Shown here one piece after another: positions 1 through 7,976 of a stretch of 64,000 nt of DNA. Numbering within the stretch: the stretch's first letter is position 1; each line of letters opens with the position of its first letter. The notes under the pieces are model-generated. The model was not told the DNA's origin. It saw only the letters and a program-made list of their open reading frames with translations, and did no database searches. Made by a program: the position numbers and the translations under genes. The DNA comes from CAZGTQ01 sp964528575 (GTDB taxonomy: Bacteria > Planctomycetota > UBA1135 > GCA-002686595), in the NCBI GenBank assembly GCA_964528575.1, contig CAZGTQ010000267.1, forward strand, positions 1-64,000, given 5' to 3'.

Positions 1-1263
1 GGGTCGCGCTGCGCGCGGCGCGGGCGCGGACGGCCGCGGCGCGGGCGCCGCCGGCGCCGCGGTAGCGGTAGCGGGAGCGGGCGCGGGCGTCGCGCTCGCG
101 GGCGGCGCGTCGAGCGTGCCGTCGTCGAGCCGCGCCTCGAGCGCGAGCAGCCGCTTCTCGAGCGCCGCGAGACCGACGCCGGTCGCGGGGTGCGCGAGCT
201 CGAGCAACGCGAGCTCGACCACGGTGCGCTCGTGGCCGGCGACCTCGCCGAGCCGCTCGCGCGCGTAGAGCAGCTCGTCGAGCCAGGCTGCGATGCGCTC
301 GTGGCCGAGGCGCTGCGCGCGCGCGGCGACCGCGGCGCGCTCGCTCTCGCCCAGCGCGAGCAGCGGCGTCTCGGCGCCGCAGTGCGCGACGACCAGGCAC
401 GCGCGCACGTGCGCGCACAGGCCGTCTAGGAGCGCGCTCTCGCCGCCGTCGGCGCTCGGCAGGCGCGCGAGCAGACCGGCGCGGTCGCCCGCTTCGGCGA
501 GCGTGAGCAGCTCGTCGATCTCGCGCGGGCCGGCCTCGCCGCCCAGGCGCTCGAGATCGGCGAGCTGCGGCTCGTCGCCGACGAGCGCGAGCAACTGGTC
601 GGCGAGCGAGAGCGCGTCGCGCATCCCGCCGCGCGCGCGCCGCGCGATCTCGTGCGTGAGGCCCTCGCCCGCGCGCACGTTCTCGAGCGCGAAGATCTCC
701 GACAGCCGCTTCTCGATCACGTCCTCGCGGATCGGCGCCAGGCGCAGGACTTGGCAGCGCGAGAGGATCGTGTCGAGCACCTTGTGGAGCTCGGTCGTCG
801 CGAAGAGGAACTTGACGTGCGGCGGCGGCTCCTCGAGCGTCTTGAGGAAGGCGTTGAAGGCCGCCTTCGAGAGCATGTGGACCTCGTCCACGATGTAGAT
901 CTTGTAGCGCGCCCGCATCGGCGCGTACGCAGCCTGCTCGCGCAGGTCGCGGATGTTGTCGACGCCGGTGTGGGACGCCGCGTCGATCTCGACGAGGTCG
1001 GCCTCGGCTCCCGCGTCGGCCGCGAGGCAGCGCTCGCACGCGTTGCACGGCTCCTTCGCCGGCCCCTTTTCGCAGTTGAGCGCCTTCGCGAAGATCCGCG
1101 CGGTCGTCGTCTTGCCGGTGCCGCGCGGGCCGTGGAAGAGGTACGCGTGCCCGAGACGGCCCTCCTCGATCGCGCCCTGCAGCACGCCGGTCGCGACCTC
1201 CTGGCCGGCGACGTCGGCGAACGTCCGCGGGCGGTACTTGCGGGCGAGGACGAGGTAGGCCAT
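1..1263 (-). CDS. dnaX: DNA polymerase III subunit gamma/tau (5' part; runs off the window)
   Basis: Clamp-loader ATPase that loads the beta clamp during replication. The frame opens at the ATG at 1263 and is still open at base 1, so about 421 N-terminal residues are visible. Residues 1-30 match the DnaX start (LARKYRPRTF). Walker A GPRGTGKT is at 45-52. Four zinc-ligand cysteines lie at 64, 73, 76 and 79. The Walker B region DEVH is near 126 and the SRC arginine finger near 169. From about residue 383 the protein becomes an Ala/Pro-rich linker, as in tau. A TAAGAT hexamer 9 nt before the ATG, with no Shine-Dalgarno, suggests leaderless expression. It lies just downstream of ffs, an order shared with Bacillus. 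Confidence 0.96.
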   Translation of the reverse strand, partial: MAYLVLARKYRPRTFADVAGQEVATGVLQGAIEEGRLGHAYLFHGPRGTGKTTTARIFAKALNCEKGPAKEPCNACERCLAADAGAEADLVEIDAASHTGVDNIRDLREQAAYAPMRARYKIYIVDEVHMLSKAAFNAFLKTLEEPPPHVKFLFATTELHKVLDTILSRCQVLRLAPIREDVIEKRLSEIFALENVRAGEGLTHEIARRARGGMRDALSLADQLLALVGDEPQLADLERLGGEAGPREIDELLTLAEAGDRAGLLARLPSADGGESALLDGLCAHVRACLVVAHCGAETPLLALGESERAAVAARAQRLGHERIAAWLDELLYARERLGEVAGHERTVVELALLELAHPATGVGLAALEKRLLALEARLDDGTLDAPPASATPAPAPATATAAPAAPAPRPSAPAPRAARP

Positions 1264-1272
1264 GGGGGCGCG

Positions 1273-1278
1273 ATCTTA
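1273..1278 (-). promoter_or_regulatory. candidate -10 hexamer of dnaX (leaderless)
   Basis: TAAGAT reads toward dnaX and ends 9 nt before its ATG, so transcription would begin at or next to the start codon. No good -35 is seen. It is part of a recurring pattern in this window. Confidence 0.4.
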
Positions 1279-1316
1279 GTGGATCGGCGCGGCCGGCGTA
1301 CGCGCGAGCAGCGCCC

Positions 1317-1437
1317 GTGCCCGCCAGTGGGCCCGGCCGCGCCGCACCGAGATCCGTGTCCTTAGGGCTGCTCCGTTCCCGGCCTGACCCGCTTCGAACC
1401 GAACCCCTCGCGACGGGCCGAGCCCACTGCCGGGCAC
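1317..1437 (-). ncRNA. ffs: signal recognition particle RNA (4.5S-type)
   Basis: SRP RNA binds Ffh and targets nascent membrane proteins to SecYEG. On the minus strand the domain IV core is plain: GGTCAGG, then CCG-GGAA-CGG (a GNRA-type tetraloop hairpin), then AGCAGCC, matching the universally conserved asymmetric and symmetric loops. The two ends pair over a long helix: GTGCCCGG at the 5' side (near 1437) with GGCGGGCAC at the 3' side (near 1317), continuing through CAGTGGGC/GCCCACTG. The ends are placed by this pairing and are approximate. The gene sits between tRNA-Ser(GGA) and dnaX, the same neighbourhood (tadA-scr-dnaX) as in Bacillus subtilis. Confidence 0.93.
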
Positions 1438-1456
1438 CGACGCCGTGCTCGAAAGG

Positions 1457-1546
<90 letters not shown>

Positions 1547-1636
1547 GTCGCCCGAGCGAGCTCGAGCGCATTCTCACGTCGCCCGAGCGAGCTCGAGCGC
1601 ATTCTCACGTCGCTCGAGCGAGCTCGAGCGTGTTCG
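1547..1636. repeat. 31-bp tandem repeat, about 3 copies, between the two tRNA-Ser genes
   Basis: Units start at 1547, 1578 and 1609. The first two are identical; the third diverges at its end. Each unit carries self-complementary cgagcgagctcgagcg-type sequence able to fold. The array fills almost the whole gap between the two tRNA genes. There are no spacers, so it is not a CRISPR. Confidence 0.93.
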
Positions 1637-2302
1637 GGATGGCGGAGAGGGAGGGATTTGAACCCCCGGTGCGCCGAAGCACACGCTGGTTTTCGAAACC
1701 AGTCCATTCAGCCGCTCTGGCACCTCTCCATCCTGTTCTGTTCCATCCTGTTCGGGTCGCGCCGCCTCGTCGGACGCCGCGCCGCCGCCGCGTTTGGCGC
1801 GGAAGAAGCGCTGCAGGAGCGCGCGCGCCTCGTCGGCCAGCACCCCTTCGGCGATCGCCGCTCGGTGGTTCAGGCGCGGGTCGCTCAGCACGCTGCCGAG
1901 CGACGCGCAGCCGCCGAACTTGGGATCGCGCACGCCCCAGACGACGCGCGCGATGCGCGCGTGGGCGAGCGCGCCCGCGCACATGAAGCAGGGCTCGACG
2001 GTCGTGTAGACCGTGCAACCCTCGAGCCGCTGGTAGCCGAGCGCGCGGGTCGCCGCGACGATCGCGATCATCTCGGCGTGCGCGGTCGGATCGCCGCGCT
2101 CGCGCGTGCGGTTGCGCCCCCGGCCGAGGACGCGCTCGTCGGGCCCGACGACGACGGCGCCGATCGGCACTTCGTCGGCGGCCGCCGCGCACCGCGCCTC
2201 CTCGAGCGCGAGCTCCATCAGGCGCTCGTCGGCGCTCGAAGGGTCCGCGCTCGGAGGCTCTCCACTCGAAGGGTCCGCGCTCGTGTCGTGCGACGTGGCC
2301 AT
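1574..2302 (-). CDS. tadA: tRNA-specific adenosine deaminase; frame reads on through a tRNA gene
   Basis: Deaminates A34 to inosine in tRNA-Arg(ACG). The zinc and catalytic motifs are intact: HAE at residues 75-77 and PCFMC at 104-108. The recognisable deaminase ends near residue 170, close to the usual 150-170 aa family length. No stop follows: the frame continues through the whole of tRNA-Ser(CGA) (1640-1729, from about residue 192) and ends at 1574 inside the 31-bp repeat, for 242 codons. The last 50 or so residues are therefore tRNA and repeat sequence, not conserved protein. The N-terminus contains an in-frame 30-bp duplication (2235-2253 and 2265-2283). Its substrate gene, tRNA-Arg(ACG), lies 143 nt upstream on the same strand, probably in one transcript. 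Confidence 0.93.
   Translation of the reverse strand: MATSHDTSADPSSGEPPSADPSSADERLMELALEEARCAAAADEVPIGAVVVGPDERVLGRGRNRTRERGDPTAHAEMIAIVAATRALGYQRLEGCTVYTTVEPCFMCAGALAHARIARVVWGVRDPKFGGCASLGSVLSDPRLNHRAAIAEGVLADEARALLQRFFRAKRGGGAASDEAARPEQDGTEQDGEVPERLNGLVSKTSVCFGAPGVQIPPSPPSRTRSSSLERRENALELARAT
1640..1729 (-). tRNA. tRNA-Ser(CGA)
   Basis: A 90-nt class II tRNA with encoded CCA at 1640-1642. Stem CTGGT/ACCAG encloses loop TTCGAAA, giving anticodon CGA. The variable arm is long. It lies entirely within the open tadA frame on the same strand. A 12-bp direct repeat (1727-1738 and 1742-1753) straddles its 5' end. Confidence 0.97.
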
Positions 2303-2445
2303 GCCTCAGTCTTCGAAGCCGGGTTGTCAGTGCCGGGGAGCGCGGGCCGCCGGCGTGGCGACGCCGCGGGCCGGCGAGATCGACAGCGCCGGCGCGATCC
2401 GAGCGCGCTCGCGTGCGCGCTGCGGCCGGCGGCCGGCGTCGTGGT

Positions 2446-2522
2446 TGGTACACCCAAGAGGATTCGAACCTCTAACCTCCTGATCCGTAGTCAGGTGCTC
2501 TATCCAGTTGAGCTATGGGTGC
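2446..2522 (-). tRNA. tRNA-Arg(ACG)
   Basis: A 77-nt tRNA with encoded CCA at 2446-2448. Stem CCTGA/TCAGG encloses loop CTACGGA, giving anticodon ACG, the substrate of TadA. A strong sigma70-type promoter lies about 75 nt upstream, and tadA is the next gene downstream. Confidence 0.97.
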
Positions 2523-2595
2523 TTGGGTGTGAGCGGTGCTCGGGCTCTGGCGTGAACGTGTGCCGGCGCGACCGGCCTCCGTTCGCGGGGGGGTG

Positions 2596-2624
2596 TATGT
2601 AGCCCTCGCGCCGAGGCGTGTCAA
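2596..2624 (-). promoter_or_regulatory. sigma70-type promoter for tRNA-Arg(ACG) and probably tadA
   Basis: On the minus strand TTGACA (2624-2619) is followed by a 17-nt spacer and TACATA (2601-2596). The -35 is perfect and the -10 matches four of six consensus bases. The predicted start near 2588 leaves a leader of about 66 nt before the tRNA. Confidence 0.8.
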
Positions 2625-2714
2625 GGACGGCCGGCGCCGGGCGAGGGCCCGCGGGCGACCGCGGCGCGCGCGAAATGTCCATCGCGGCGCAGGGCGTCGG
2701 AGCGGCCCGCCGAC

Positions 2715-2720
2715 TACTCT
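2715..2720 (+). promoter_or_regulatory. candidate -10 hexamer, leaderless carbamoyltransferase gene
   Basis: TACTCT ends 6 nt before the ATG at 2727, and no Shine-Dalgarno is present. The same hexamer precedes dnaE at almost the same distance. Confidence 0.4.
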
Positions 2721-2726
2721 ACGCGC

Positions 2727-3737
2727 ATGCCCGCGCTGCGCCACCTCATCCGCCTGCAGGACCTCGACGACGCCGTCCTCGGCGACCTCCTCGACCTCGC
2801 CGACCGCATCAAGCGCCGCGGCGGCCGCGGCGAGCTCCAGGGGCGCACGGTCGGCCTGCTGTTCTTCCGCGGGTCCCTGCGCACCCGCGCCTCGCTCGAG
2901 GCGGCGGTGCACCAGCTCGGCGGCAGCGCGATCAACCTGACCGCGTCGAGCGACTTCTGGGAGCTCGAGGAGCGCGAGGGCAGCGTCATGGACGGCCGCG
3001 CGCCCGAGCACGTCAAGGACGCCGCGCGGGTGCTCTCGCGCTACGTCGACGCGCTCGCGATCCGGCCCGACACGACCGGGACGTCCTGGGACGTCGATCG
3101 GCGCGACGCGCAGATCGCCTCGTGGGCGCGCTACGCGACCGTGCCGGTGATCAACATGGAGAGCGCGCTGTGGCACCCGCTGCAGGCGCTCGCCGACGTC
3201 TTCACGCTGCGCGAGGCGCTCGGGCCGCTCGCGAAGAAGCGACTCGCGCTGACGTGGGTCCACGCGCCCGCGCCGGCGACCCCCGCGGTCGCGCATTCGG
3301 TGATCCACGCGGCGCTGCGCCTGGGGATGAACGTCGACGTCGCGCACCCCCCGGGCTACGAGCTCGACGAGGAGGTGCTCTCCGAGGCGCGCGCGCTCGC
3401 CGACGCGCACCGCGCGGAGCTGCGCGTCGGGCTCGAGCTCGACGCGGCGGTCGAGGGCGCGCACGCGGTGTACGCGCGCTCGTGGCACTCGCTCTCGGCC
3501 TACGGCAATCCGACGCTCGCGGCGAGCCGCGTCGCGCGGCTGCGCGACTGGAAGATCGACGAGCGCGTGATGGCGCGCAGCGACGGCGCGCGCTTCCTGC
3601 ACGCGATGCCGATCCGGCGCAACCTCGAGGTGTCCGACGCGATCCTCGACGGTCCGGAGAGCCTCGTCGTCGAGCAGGCGGAGAACCGCTTGCACACGCA
3701 GAAGGCGCTGCTCTCGCTCTTGCTGCGCCGGGCTTGA
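2727..3737 (+). CDS. argF': N-succinylornithine (or N-acetylornithine) carbamoyltransferase
   Basis: Transfers the carbamoyl group to an N-acylated ornithine in arginine synthesis, in place of classical OTCase. The 336 aa align end to end with the AOTCase/SOTCase family: carbamoyl-phosphate motif SLRTR at 50-54, SVMDG at 86-90, VINME at 141-145, and PIRRN at 295-299 (family form PVRRN/PLRRN). The residue that sets acyl specificity in this family is proline here (Pro93, in MDGRAPEH). Proline marks the Bacteroides succinylornithine enzyme, while glutamate marks the Xanthomonas acetylornithine enzyme. Two usual cysteines are replaced: HPCQ is HPLQ (150-153) and HCLP is HAMP (292-295). Family membership is firm; the succinyl substrate is inferred. 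Confidence 0.88.
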   Translation: MPALRHLIRLQDLDDAVLGDLLDLADRIKRRGGRGELQGRTVGLLFFRGSLRTRASLEAAVHQLGGSAINLTASSDFWELEEREGSVMDGRAPEHVKDAARVLSRYVDALAIRPDTTGTSWDVDRRDAQIASWARYATVPVINMESALWHPLQALADVFTLREALGPLAKKRLALTWVHAPAPATPAVAHSVIHAALRLGMNVDVAHPPGYELDEEVLSEARALADAHRAELRVGLELDAAVEGAHAVYARSWHSLSAYGNPTLAASRVARLRDWKIDERVMARSDGARFLHAMPIRRNLEVSDAILDGPESLVVEQAENRLHTQKALLSLLLRRA

Positions 3738-3778
3738 GCGCGGCGCGACCGCGTCTTGTGCGCGCGCGGGCGCTGGTC

Positions 3779-3784
3779 TACTCT
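3779..3784 (+). promoter_or_regulatory. candidate -10 hexamer of dnaE (leaderless)
   Basis: TACTCT ends 7 nt before the dnaE ATG at 3792. No Shine-Dalgarno is seen. Confidence 0.4.
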
Positions 3785-3791
3785 CGCTCGC

Positions 3792-6700
3792 ATGACGAAG
3801 CCGGACTTCGTGCACCTGCACGTTCACTCCGAGTACAGCCTGCTCGACGGAGCGAACCGCATCTCCGACCTCGTCCAGGCGTGCCTCGACGACGAGCAGC
3901 CCGCGATCGCGCTGACCGATCACGGCAACATGTTCGGCGCGATCGAGCTCTACAAGAAGTGCACGAAAGCGGGGCTGAAGCCGATCCTCGGGTGCGAGGT
4001 GTACGTTGCGCGCGGCTCGCGGCTCCAGCCCCACCATCGCGTCCACAACGGCTACAACCACCTGACGCTGCTCGCGCGCGACCAGACGGGCTACCAGAAC
4101 CTGCTCAAGCTCGCGTCGGCGGCGTACGTCGACGGTTACCACGTCCGCCCGCGCATCGACAAGGAGATCCTCGCGCGCCACGCGGCGGGGATCTCGTGCC
4201 TGTCGGGCTGCCTGTCGGGCGAGATCAACCAGCTCTTCGTCCAGGACAAGGAGAGCGAGGCCGAGCGCGTCGCCGTGGAGCTGCGCGACCTGTTCGGGCC
4301 AGAGCACTTCTGGCTCGAGCTCCAGCGCAACGGCATCGACATCCAGGACAAGGCGAACGAGGCGCTGGTACGCCTCGGGCAGCGGACCGGGATCCCGCTC
4401 GTCGCGACGAACGACATCCACTACCTGCGGCACGAGGACTGCCATACGCAGGACGTGCTGCTGTGCATCAACACCGGCGCGAAGCGGAGCGACGAGAACC
4501 GCTTCAAGATGGACACCGACTCGCTCTACTTCCGCACGCGCGAGGAGATGGGAGCGATCTTCCGCGACCTGCCCGACGCGCTGCGCGCGACGATGGACGT
4601 CGCCGAGCAGGTCTGCGTCGAGGTCGAGTTCGGCACCTACCGCGTCCCCGTGTTCCAGTCCGACGACGGCGAGGCGCCCGACGCGCTCTTCGACCGGCTG
4701 TGCGCGCAGGGGCTCGACGCGCTCTATCCGAGCGGCCACCCGCGCAGGGCCGCGGCCCTCGAGCGGCTCGCGGACGAGAAGCGCGTGATCAGCGACATGG
4801 GCTTCACGTCCTACTTCCTGATCGTGTGGGACCTGATCCGCTGGGCGCGCGAGCACGGCATCCCCGTCGGCCCCGGGCGCGGCTCGGCGGCCGGCTCGAT
4901 CGTCGCGTACGCGCTCGGCATCACGAAGGTCGACCCGCTCGAGTACGACCTGCTGTTCGAGCGCTTCCTGAACAGCGCGCGCGTGTCGATGCCGGACATC
5001 GACATCGACTTCTGCAAGGAGGGCCGCGAGCGCGTGCTCGCGTACACGCGCGAGCGCTACGGCAAGGACAGCGTCGCGCAGATCGTGACGTTCGGGACGA
5101 TGGCGTCGCGCACGGTCGTGCGCGACGTCGGCCGCGTGCTCGACGTGCCGCTCGGCAAGGTCGATGCGCTCGCGAAGGCGATCCCGGCGGGGCCGGGCGC
5201 GCCGTCGCTCGCGGTCGCGCTCGAGCGCGACAAGGACCTGCGCGAGAAGCGCGACGCCGAGCCGGAGCTCGCGGAGCTGTTCAAGTACTCCGTGCGGCTC
5301 GAGGGCATGGCGCGGCACATCTCGACGCACGCCGCGGGCGTCGTGATCGCGGACCAGCCGATCGACCGCTACGTCCCGCTCTGCACGCACGACGGCGAGG
5401 TCGCGACGCAGTGGCCCGCGCCCCAGCTCGAGGAGCTCGGCCTCCTCAAGATGGACTACCTCGGGCTGCGGACGCTGACGATCCTCGACCGCGCGCTGCA
5501 GAACATCGCGAAGCAGGGCGGCACGCCGCCCGACCTCGACCGGCTGCCGGCCGGCGATCCGACGACGTACGCGATGCTCGAGGCGGGCGACACGCTCGGC
5601 GTCTTCCAGCTCGAGTCCGAGGGCATGCGGCGCCTGCTCGCGCAGCTCAAGCCGGACTGCTTCGAGGACCTGATCGCCGTGCTCGCGCTCTACCGGCCGG
5701 GCCCGCTCGAGTCGGGGATGGACCAGATGTTCATCCGCCGCAAGCACGGCGAGGAGGCGATCGACTACCCCCACCCGAGCCTGGAGCCGATCCTCGAGGA
5801 CACCTACGGGTGCCTCGTCTACCAGGAGCAGGTCATGCTCATCGCGAACGTCCTCGGGGACTTCTCGCTGAACGAAGCCGACAACCTGCGCAAGGCGATG
5901 GGCAAGAAGAAGCCCGAGATCATGCAGCAGTTCTCGGCGCAGTTCGTCGAGGGAGCGAAGCGCAACGGCTGCGCCGAGGGGACGGCGAAGGAGATCTGGG
6001 ACAACATCGTCAAGTTCGGCGGCTACGGCTTCAACAAGTCGCACTCGACCGCCTACGCGATGATCACGTACCAGACCGCGTACCTGAAGGCGAACCACCG
6101 CACGGCGTTCCTCGCGGCGAACATGTCCTGCGAGATGCAGGACTCGGCGAAGATCAAGGCGTTCTACGACGACGCGCACGACCACGGCATCGAAGTGCGC
6201 CCGCCGCACGTCGAGAAGTCCGACTGGGAGTTCGAGCCCGAGGACGGCGCGATCCGCTACGGGTTCGGCGCGATCAAGGGCACCGGCAAGAAAGCGATCG
6301 ACGCGATCGTGCGCACGCGCGACGCGCTCGAGGCCAAGAAGACGCTCCACGCGCTCTGCGCATCGGTCGACCCCGCCGAGGTGACGCGCAGCACGTGGGA
6401 GGCGCTGATCAAGGCCGGCGCGTTCGACCATCTCGGCCACGACCGCGGCGCGGTGCTGCACGCGCTCGACGCGGCGATGAGCGAGGGCGCGCGCGCGGCG
6501 GCGGACCGCCGCGTCGGCCAGACGTCGCTGTTCGGCGCGTTCGACGACGGCGGCGCGGCCGAGGAGAACGGCGCCGACGCGGGCGGCGACGGCATCGACG
6601 ACCGGCACGCGCTCCAGCGCGCGGAGGTGCTACGCGCGGAGTACGAGGTGCTGGGCTTCTACCTGTCGGGGCATCCGCTCGAGGAGCGCGCGGGGCTGTT

Positions 6701-7259
6701 CGCGCTGCTCTCGACGACGTCGACGCTCGAGCTCGCGCAGCACCAGGGCGCGCAGGTCGCGCTCGCCGGTCTGATCCTCGGCAAGAGCGAGACGCTCGTG
6801 AAGAACGGGCGCATGGCGGGCCAGAAGATGGCGCGCTTCGCGCTCGAGGACCTCGACGGCAGCGTGAGCGTGATCGCCTTCCCGCGCACGTACCTCAAGT
6901 GCCGCGAGCGCATCGTCGACGACGCGATCGTCGTGTGCGTCGGCAAGGTCGAGGAGCGCGGCGACGAGCCGGGGCTCATCCTCGAGGAGGTGCTGACGAT
7001 CGACGAGGCGCTCGCGCGCTTCGAGGGCGGCGTCGTGATCCGCCTCGAGCCTTCCGACCGCCCCCAGCTCGCGCCGCTGCGCGAGCTCGTGCGCAGCCAC
7101 GCCGGCGACAAGCCGCTCTATCTGCAGGTGCTCGGCGAGGACGGCCGCCTGCGCCGCGTGCGCGTCCCCGACACGTCCCGCGTCCGCGCGAGCGCGGAGC
7201 TCGCGGGCCAGGTCGAGTCGCTCCTCGGCAACGGCCGCGTGAAGCTGGCGCGCTACTGA
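3792..7259 (+). CDS. dnaE: DNA polymerase III subunit alpha
   Basis: Replicative polymerase catalytic subunit, 1155 aa (E. coli has 1160). The N-terminal PHP domain opens with the family signature HLHVHSEYSLLDG. The palm carries catalytic aspartates in PDIDID (Asp402 and Asp404). The tau/beta-binding thumb-fingers region, helix-hairpin-helix and C-terminal OB fold follow. An ATG 36 nt further upstream is in frame, but the start at 3792 matches the family N-terminus (MTKPDFVHLH) and sits 7 nt after a TACTCT hexamer. It follows the carbamoyltransferase gene by 54 nt. The stop is only 1 nt from the stop of the convergent gene. Confidence 0.97.
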   Translation: MTKPDFVHLHVHSEYSLLDGANRISDLVQACLDDEQPAIALTDHGNMFGAIELYKKCTKAGLKPILGCEVYVARGSRLQPHHRVHNGYNHLTLLARDQTGYQNLLKLASAAYVDGYHVRPRIDKEILARHAAGISCLSGCLSGEINQLFVQDKESEAERVAVELRDLFGPEHFWLELQRNGIDIQDKANEALVRLGQRTGIPLVATNDIHYLRHEDCHTQDVLLCINTGAKRSDENRFKMDTDSLYFRTREEMGAIFRDLPDALRATMDVAEQVCVEVEFGTYRVPVFQSDDGEAPDALFDRLCAQGLDALYPSGHPRRAAALERLADEKRVISDMGFTSYFLIVWDLIRWAREHGIPVGPGRGSAAGSIVAYALGITKVDPLEYDLLFERFLNSARVSMPDIDIDFCKEGRERVLAYTRERYGKDSVAQIVTFGTMASRTVVRDVGRVLDVPLGKVDALAKAIPAGPGAPSLAVALERDKDLREKRDAEPELAELFKYSVRLEGMARHISTHAAGVVIADQPIDRYVPLCTHDGEVATQWPAPQLEELGLLKMDYLGLRTLTILDRALQNIAKQGGTPPDLDRLPAGDPTTYAMLEAGDTLGVFQLESEGMRRLLAQLKPDCFEDLIAVLALYRPGPLESGMDQMFIRRKHGEEAIDYPHPSLEPILEDTYGCLVYQEQVMLIANVLGDFSLNEADNLRKAMGKKKPEIMQQFSAQFVEGAKRNGCAEGTAKEIWDNIVKFGGYGFNKSHSTAYAMITYQTAYLKANHRTAFLAANMSCEMQDSAKIKAFYDDAHDHGIEVRPPHVEKSDWEFEPEDGAIRYGFGAIKGTGKKAIDAIVRTRDALEAKKTLHALCASVDPAEVTRSTWEALIKAGAFDHLGHDRGAVLHALDAAMSEGARAAADRRVGQTSLFGAFDDGGAAEENGADAGGDGIDDRHALQRAEVLRAEYEVLGFYLSGHPLEERAGLFALLSTTSTLELAQHQGAQVALAGLILGKSETLVKNGRMAGQKMARFALEDLDGSVSVIAFPRTYLKCRERIVDDAIVVCVGKVEERGDEPGLILEEVLTIDEALARFEGGVVIRLEPSDRPQLAPLRELVRSHAGDKPLYLQVLGEDGRLRRVRVPDTSRVRASAELAGQVESLLGNGRVKLARY

Positions 7260-7260
7260 G

Positions 7261-7899
7261 TCAGCCGTCCCGGCCGGGCATCGCGCCCGTCCGGCCCAGG
7301 AGCCACGAGATCTCGTCGCGCAGATCGTAGACGTCGCGGTGCTCGGGGTACGGGATCTCGAAGACCTTCGCCTCGCGCGCCGCGGGATCGATCTCGAGAC
7401 GGCGGATCGGCGAGCGCGGCCCCTGATCGCCGGTGCTCCAGCGGTGGATCCCGCCCCCCGGGATCGGCTCGCGGCGATCGACGGTGTACGCTCCGGCCGC
7501 CTCGCGCTCCGCGAAGATCCGCTCGAGGTCGGCCTGGTAGCGGCTGTGCGACTCCGTCAGACGAGCGGCGAGCTCGTCCTCGGTGAGGTGGCCGAGCGTC
7601 GCGTCGAAGTGCTCGGCGGGGAGCGGCTCTCGCTCGAAGGTGCGTGCGACGTCGGTCGGCGCGGCCGCCTCTGGAGCCGGGCGCTCTTCGAGGGGATCCC
7701 GAGCTTGAGCGCGGTCGCCCTCGTCGAGCCGACCGGCGACGAGCCTGACATCCGTCGCCGTCTCGCCGAGCTCCTCGAACGGTTGCGGCCGCGCTCTTCG
7801 CGCATCGCCCTCGTCCGCGCGGCGCTCGGCGAAGAACAGCCAAGCGAGCGCGGCGATGCAGACGACGAACCCGAGGACCAACGAAAGACGTGCGGGCAT
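7261..7899 (-). CDS. membrane-anchored protein of unknown function
   Basis: A 212-aa protein that I do not recognise. Residues 5-23 form one hydrophobic segment after a short basic start (MPAR), so it is probably anchored in the inner membrane with the rest in the periplasm. The remainder is charged and rich in Glu, Arg and Ala, with no motif I can name; the last 45 residues (RRLEIDPAAREAKVFEIPYP) look the most structured. It lies downstream of the dockerin-type gene on the same strand, 77 nt away. Its leader holds a 13-bp duplication. It converges on dnaE with a 1-nt gap. Confidence 0.7.
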   Translation of the reverse strand: MPARLSLVLGFVVCIAALAWLFFAERRADEGDARRARPQPFEELGETATDVRLVAGRLDEGDRAQARDPLEERPAPEAAAPTDVARTFEREPLPAEHFDATLGHLTEDELAARLTESHSRYQADLERIFAEREAAGAYTVDRREPIPGGGIHRWSTGDQGPRSPIRRLEIDPAAREAKVFEIPYPEHRDVYDLRDEISWLLGRTGAMPGRDG

Positions 7900-7913
7900 G
7901 AGCTCGGTCGCCT

Positions 7914-7939
7914 CTCTCGGCGACTTCTCTCGGCGACTT
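7914..7939. repeat. 13-bp direct repeat, 2 copies, before the 7261-7899 gene
   Basis: CTCTCGGCGACTT occurs twice head to tail (7914-7926 and 7927-7939), in the gap between two minus-strand genes and just upstream of the second gene's start. Confidence 0.85.
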
Positions 7940-7976
7940 CGCCGAGCGTAGCACGGGCCGGGCCTCCCGAGCGCCC

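Noticed and set aside
1547..1636. Possible CRISPR array
   Set aside because: The 31-bp units are directly adjacent, with no spacers and no cas genes nearby.
2472..6608. A 1378-codon minus-strand frame opposite dnaE and the carbamoyltransferase gene
   Set aside because: It starts within dnaE antisense and ends inside tRNA-Arg; composition is typical of shadow frames.
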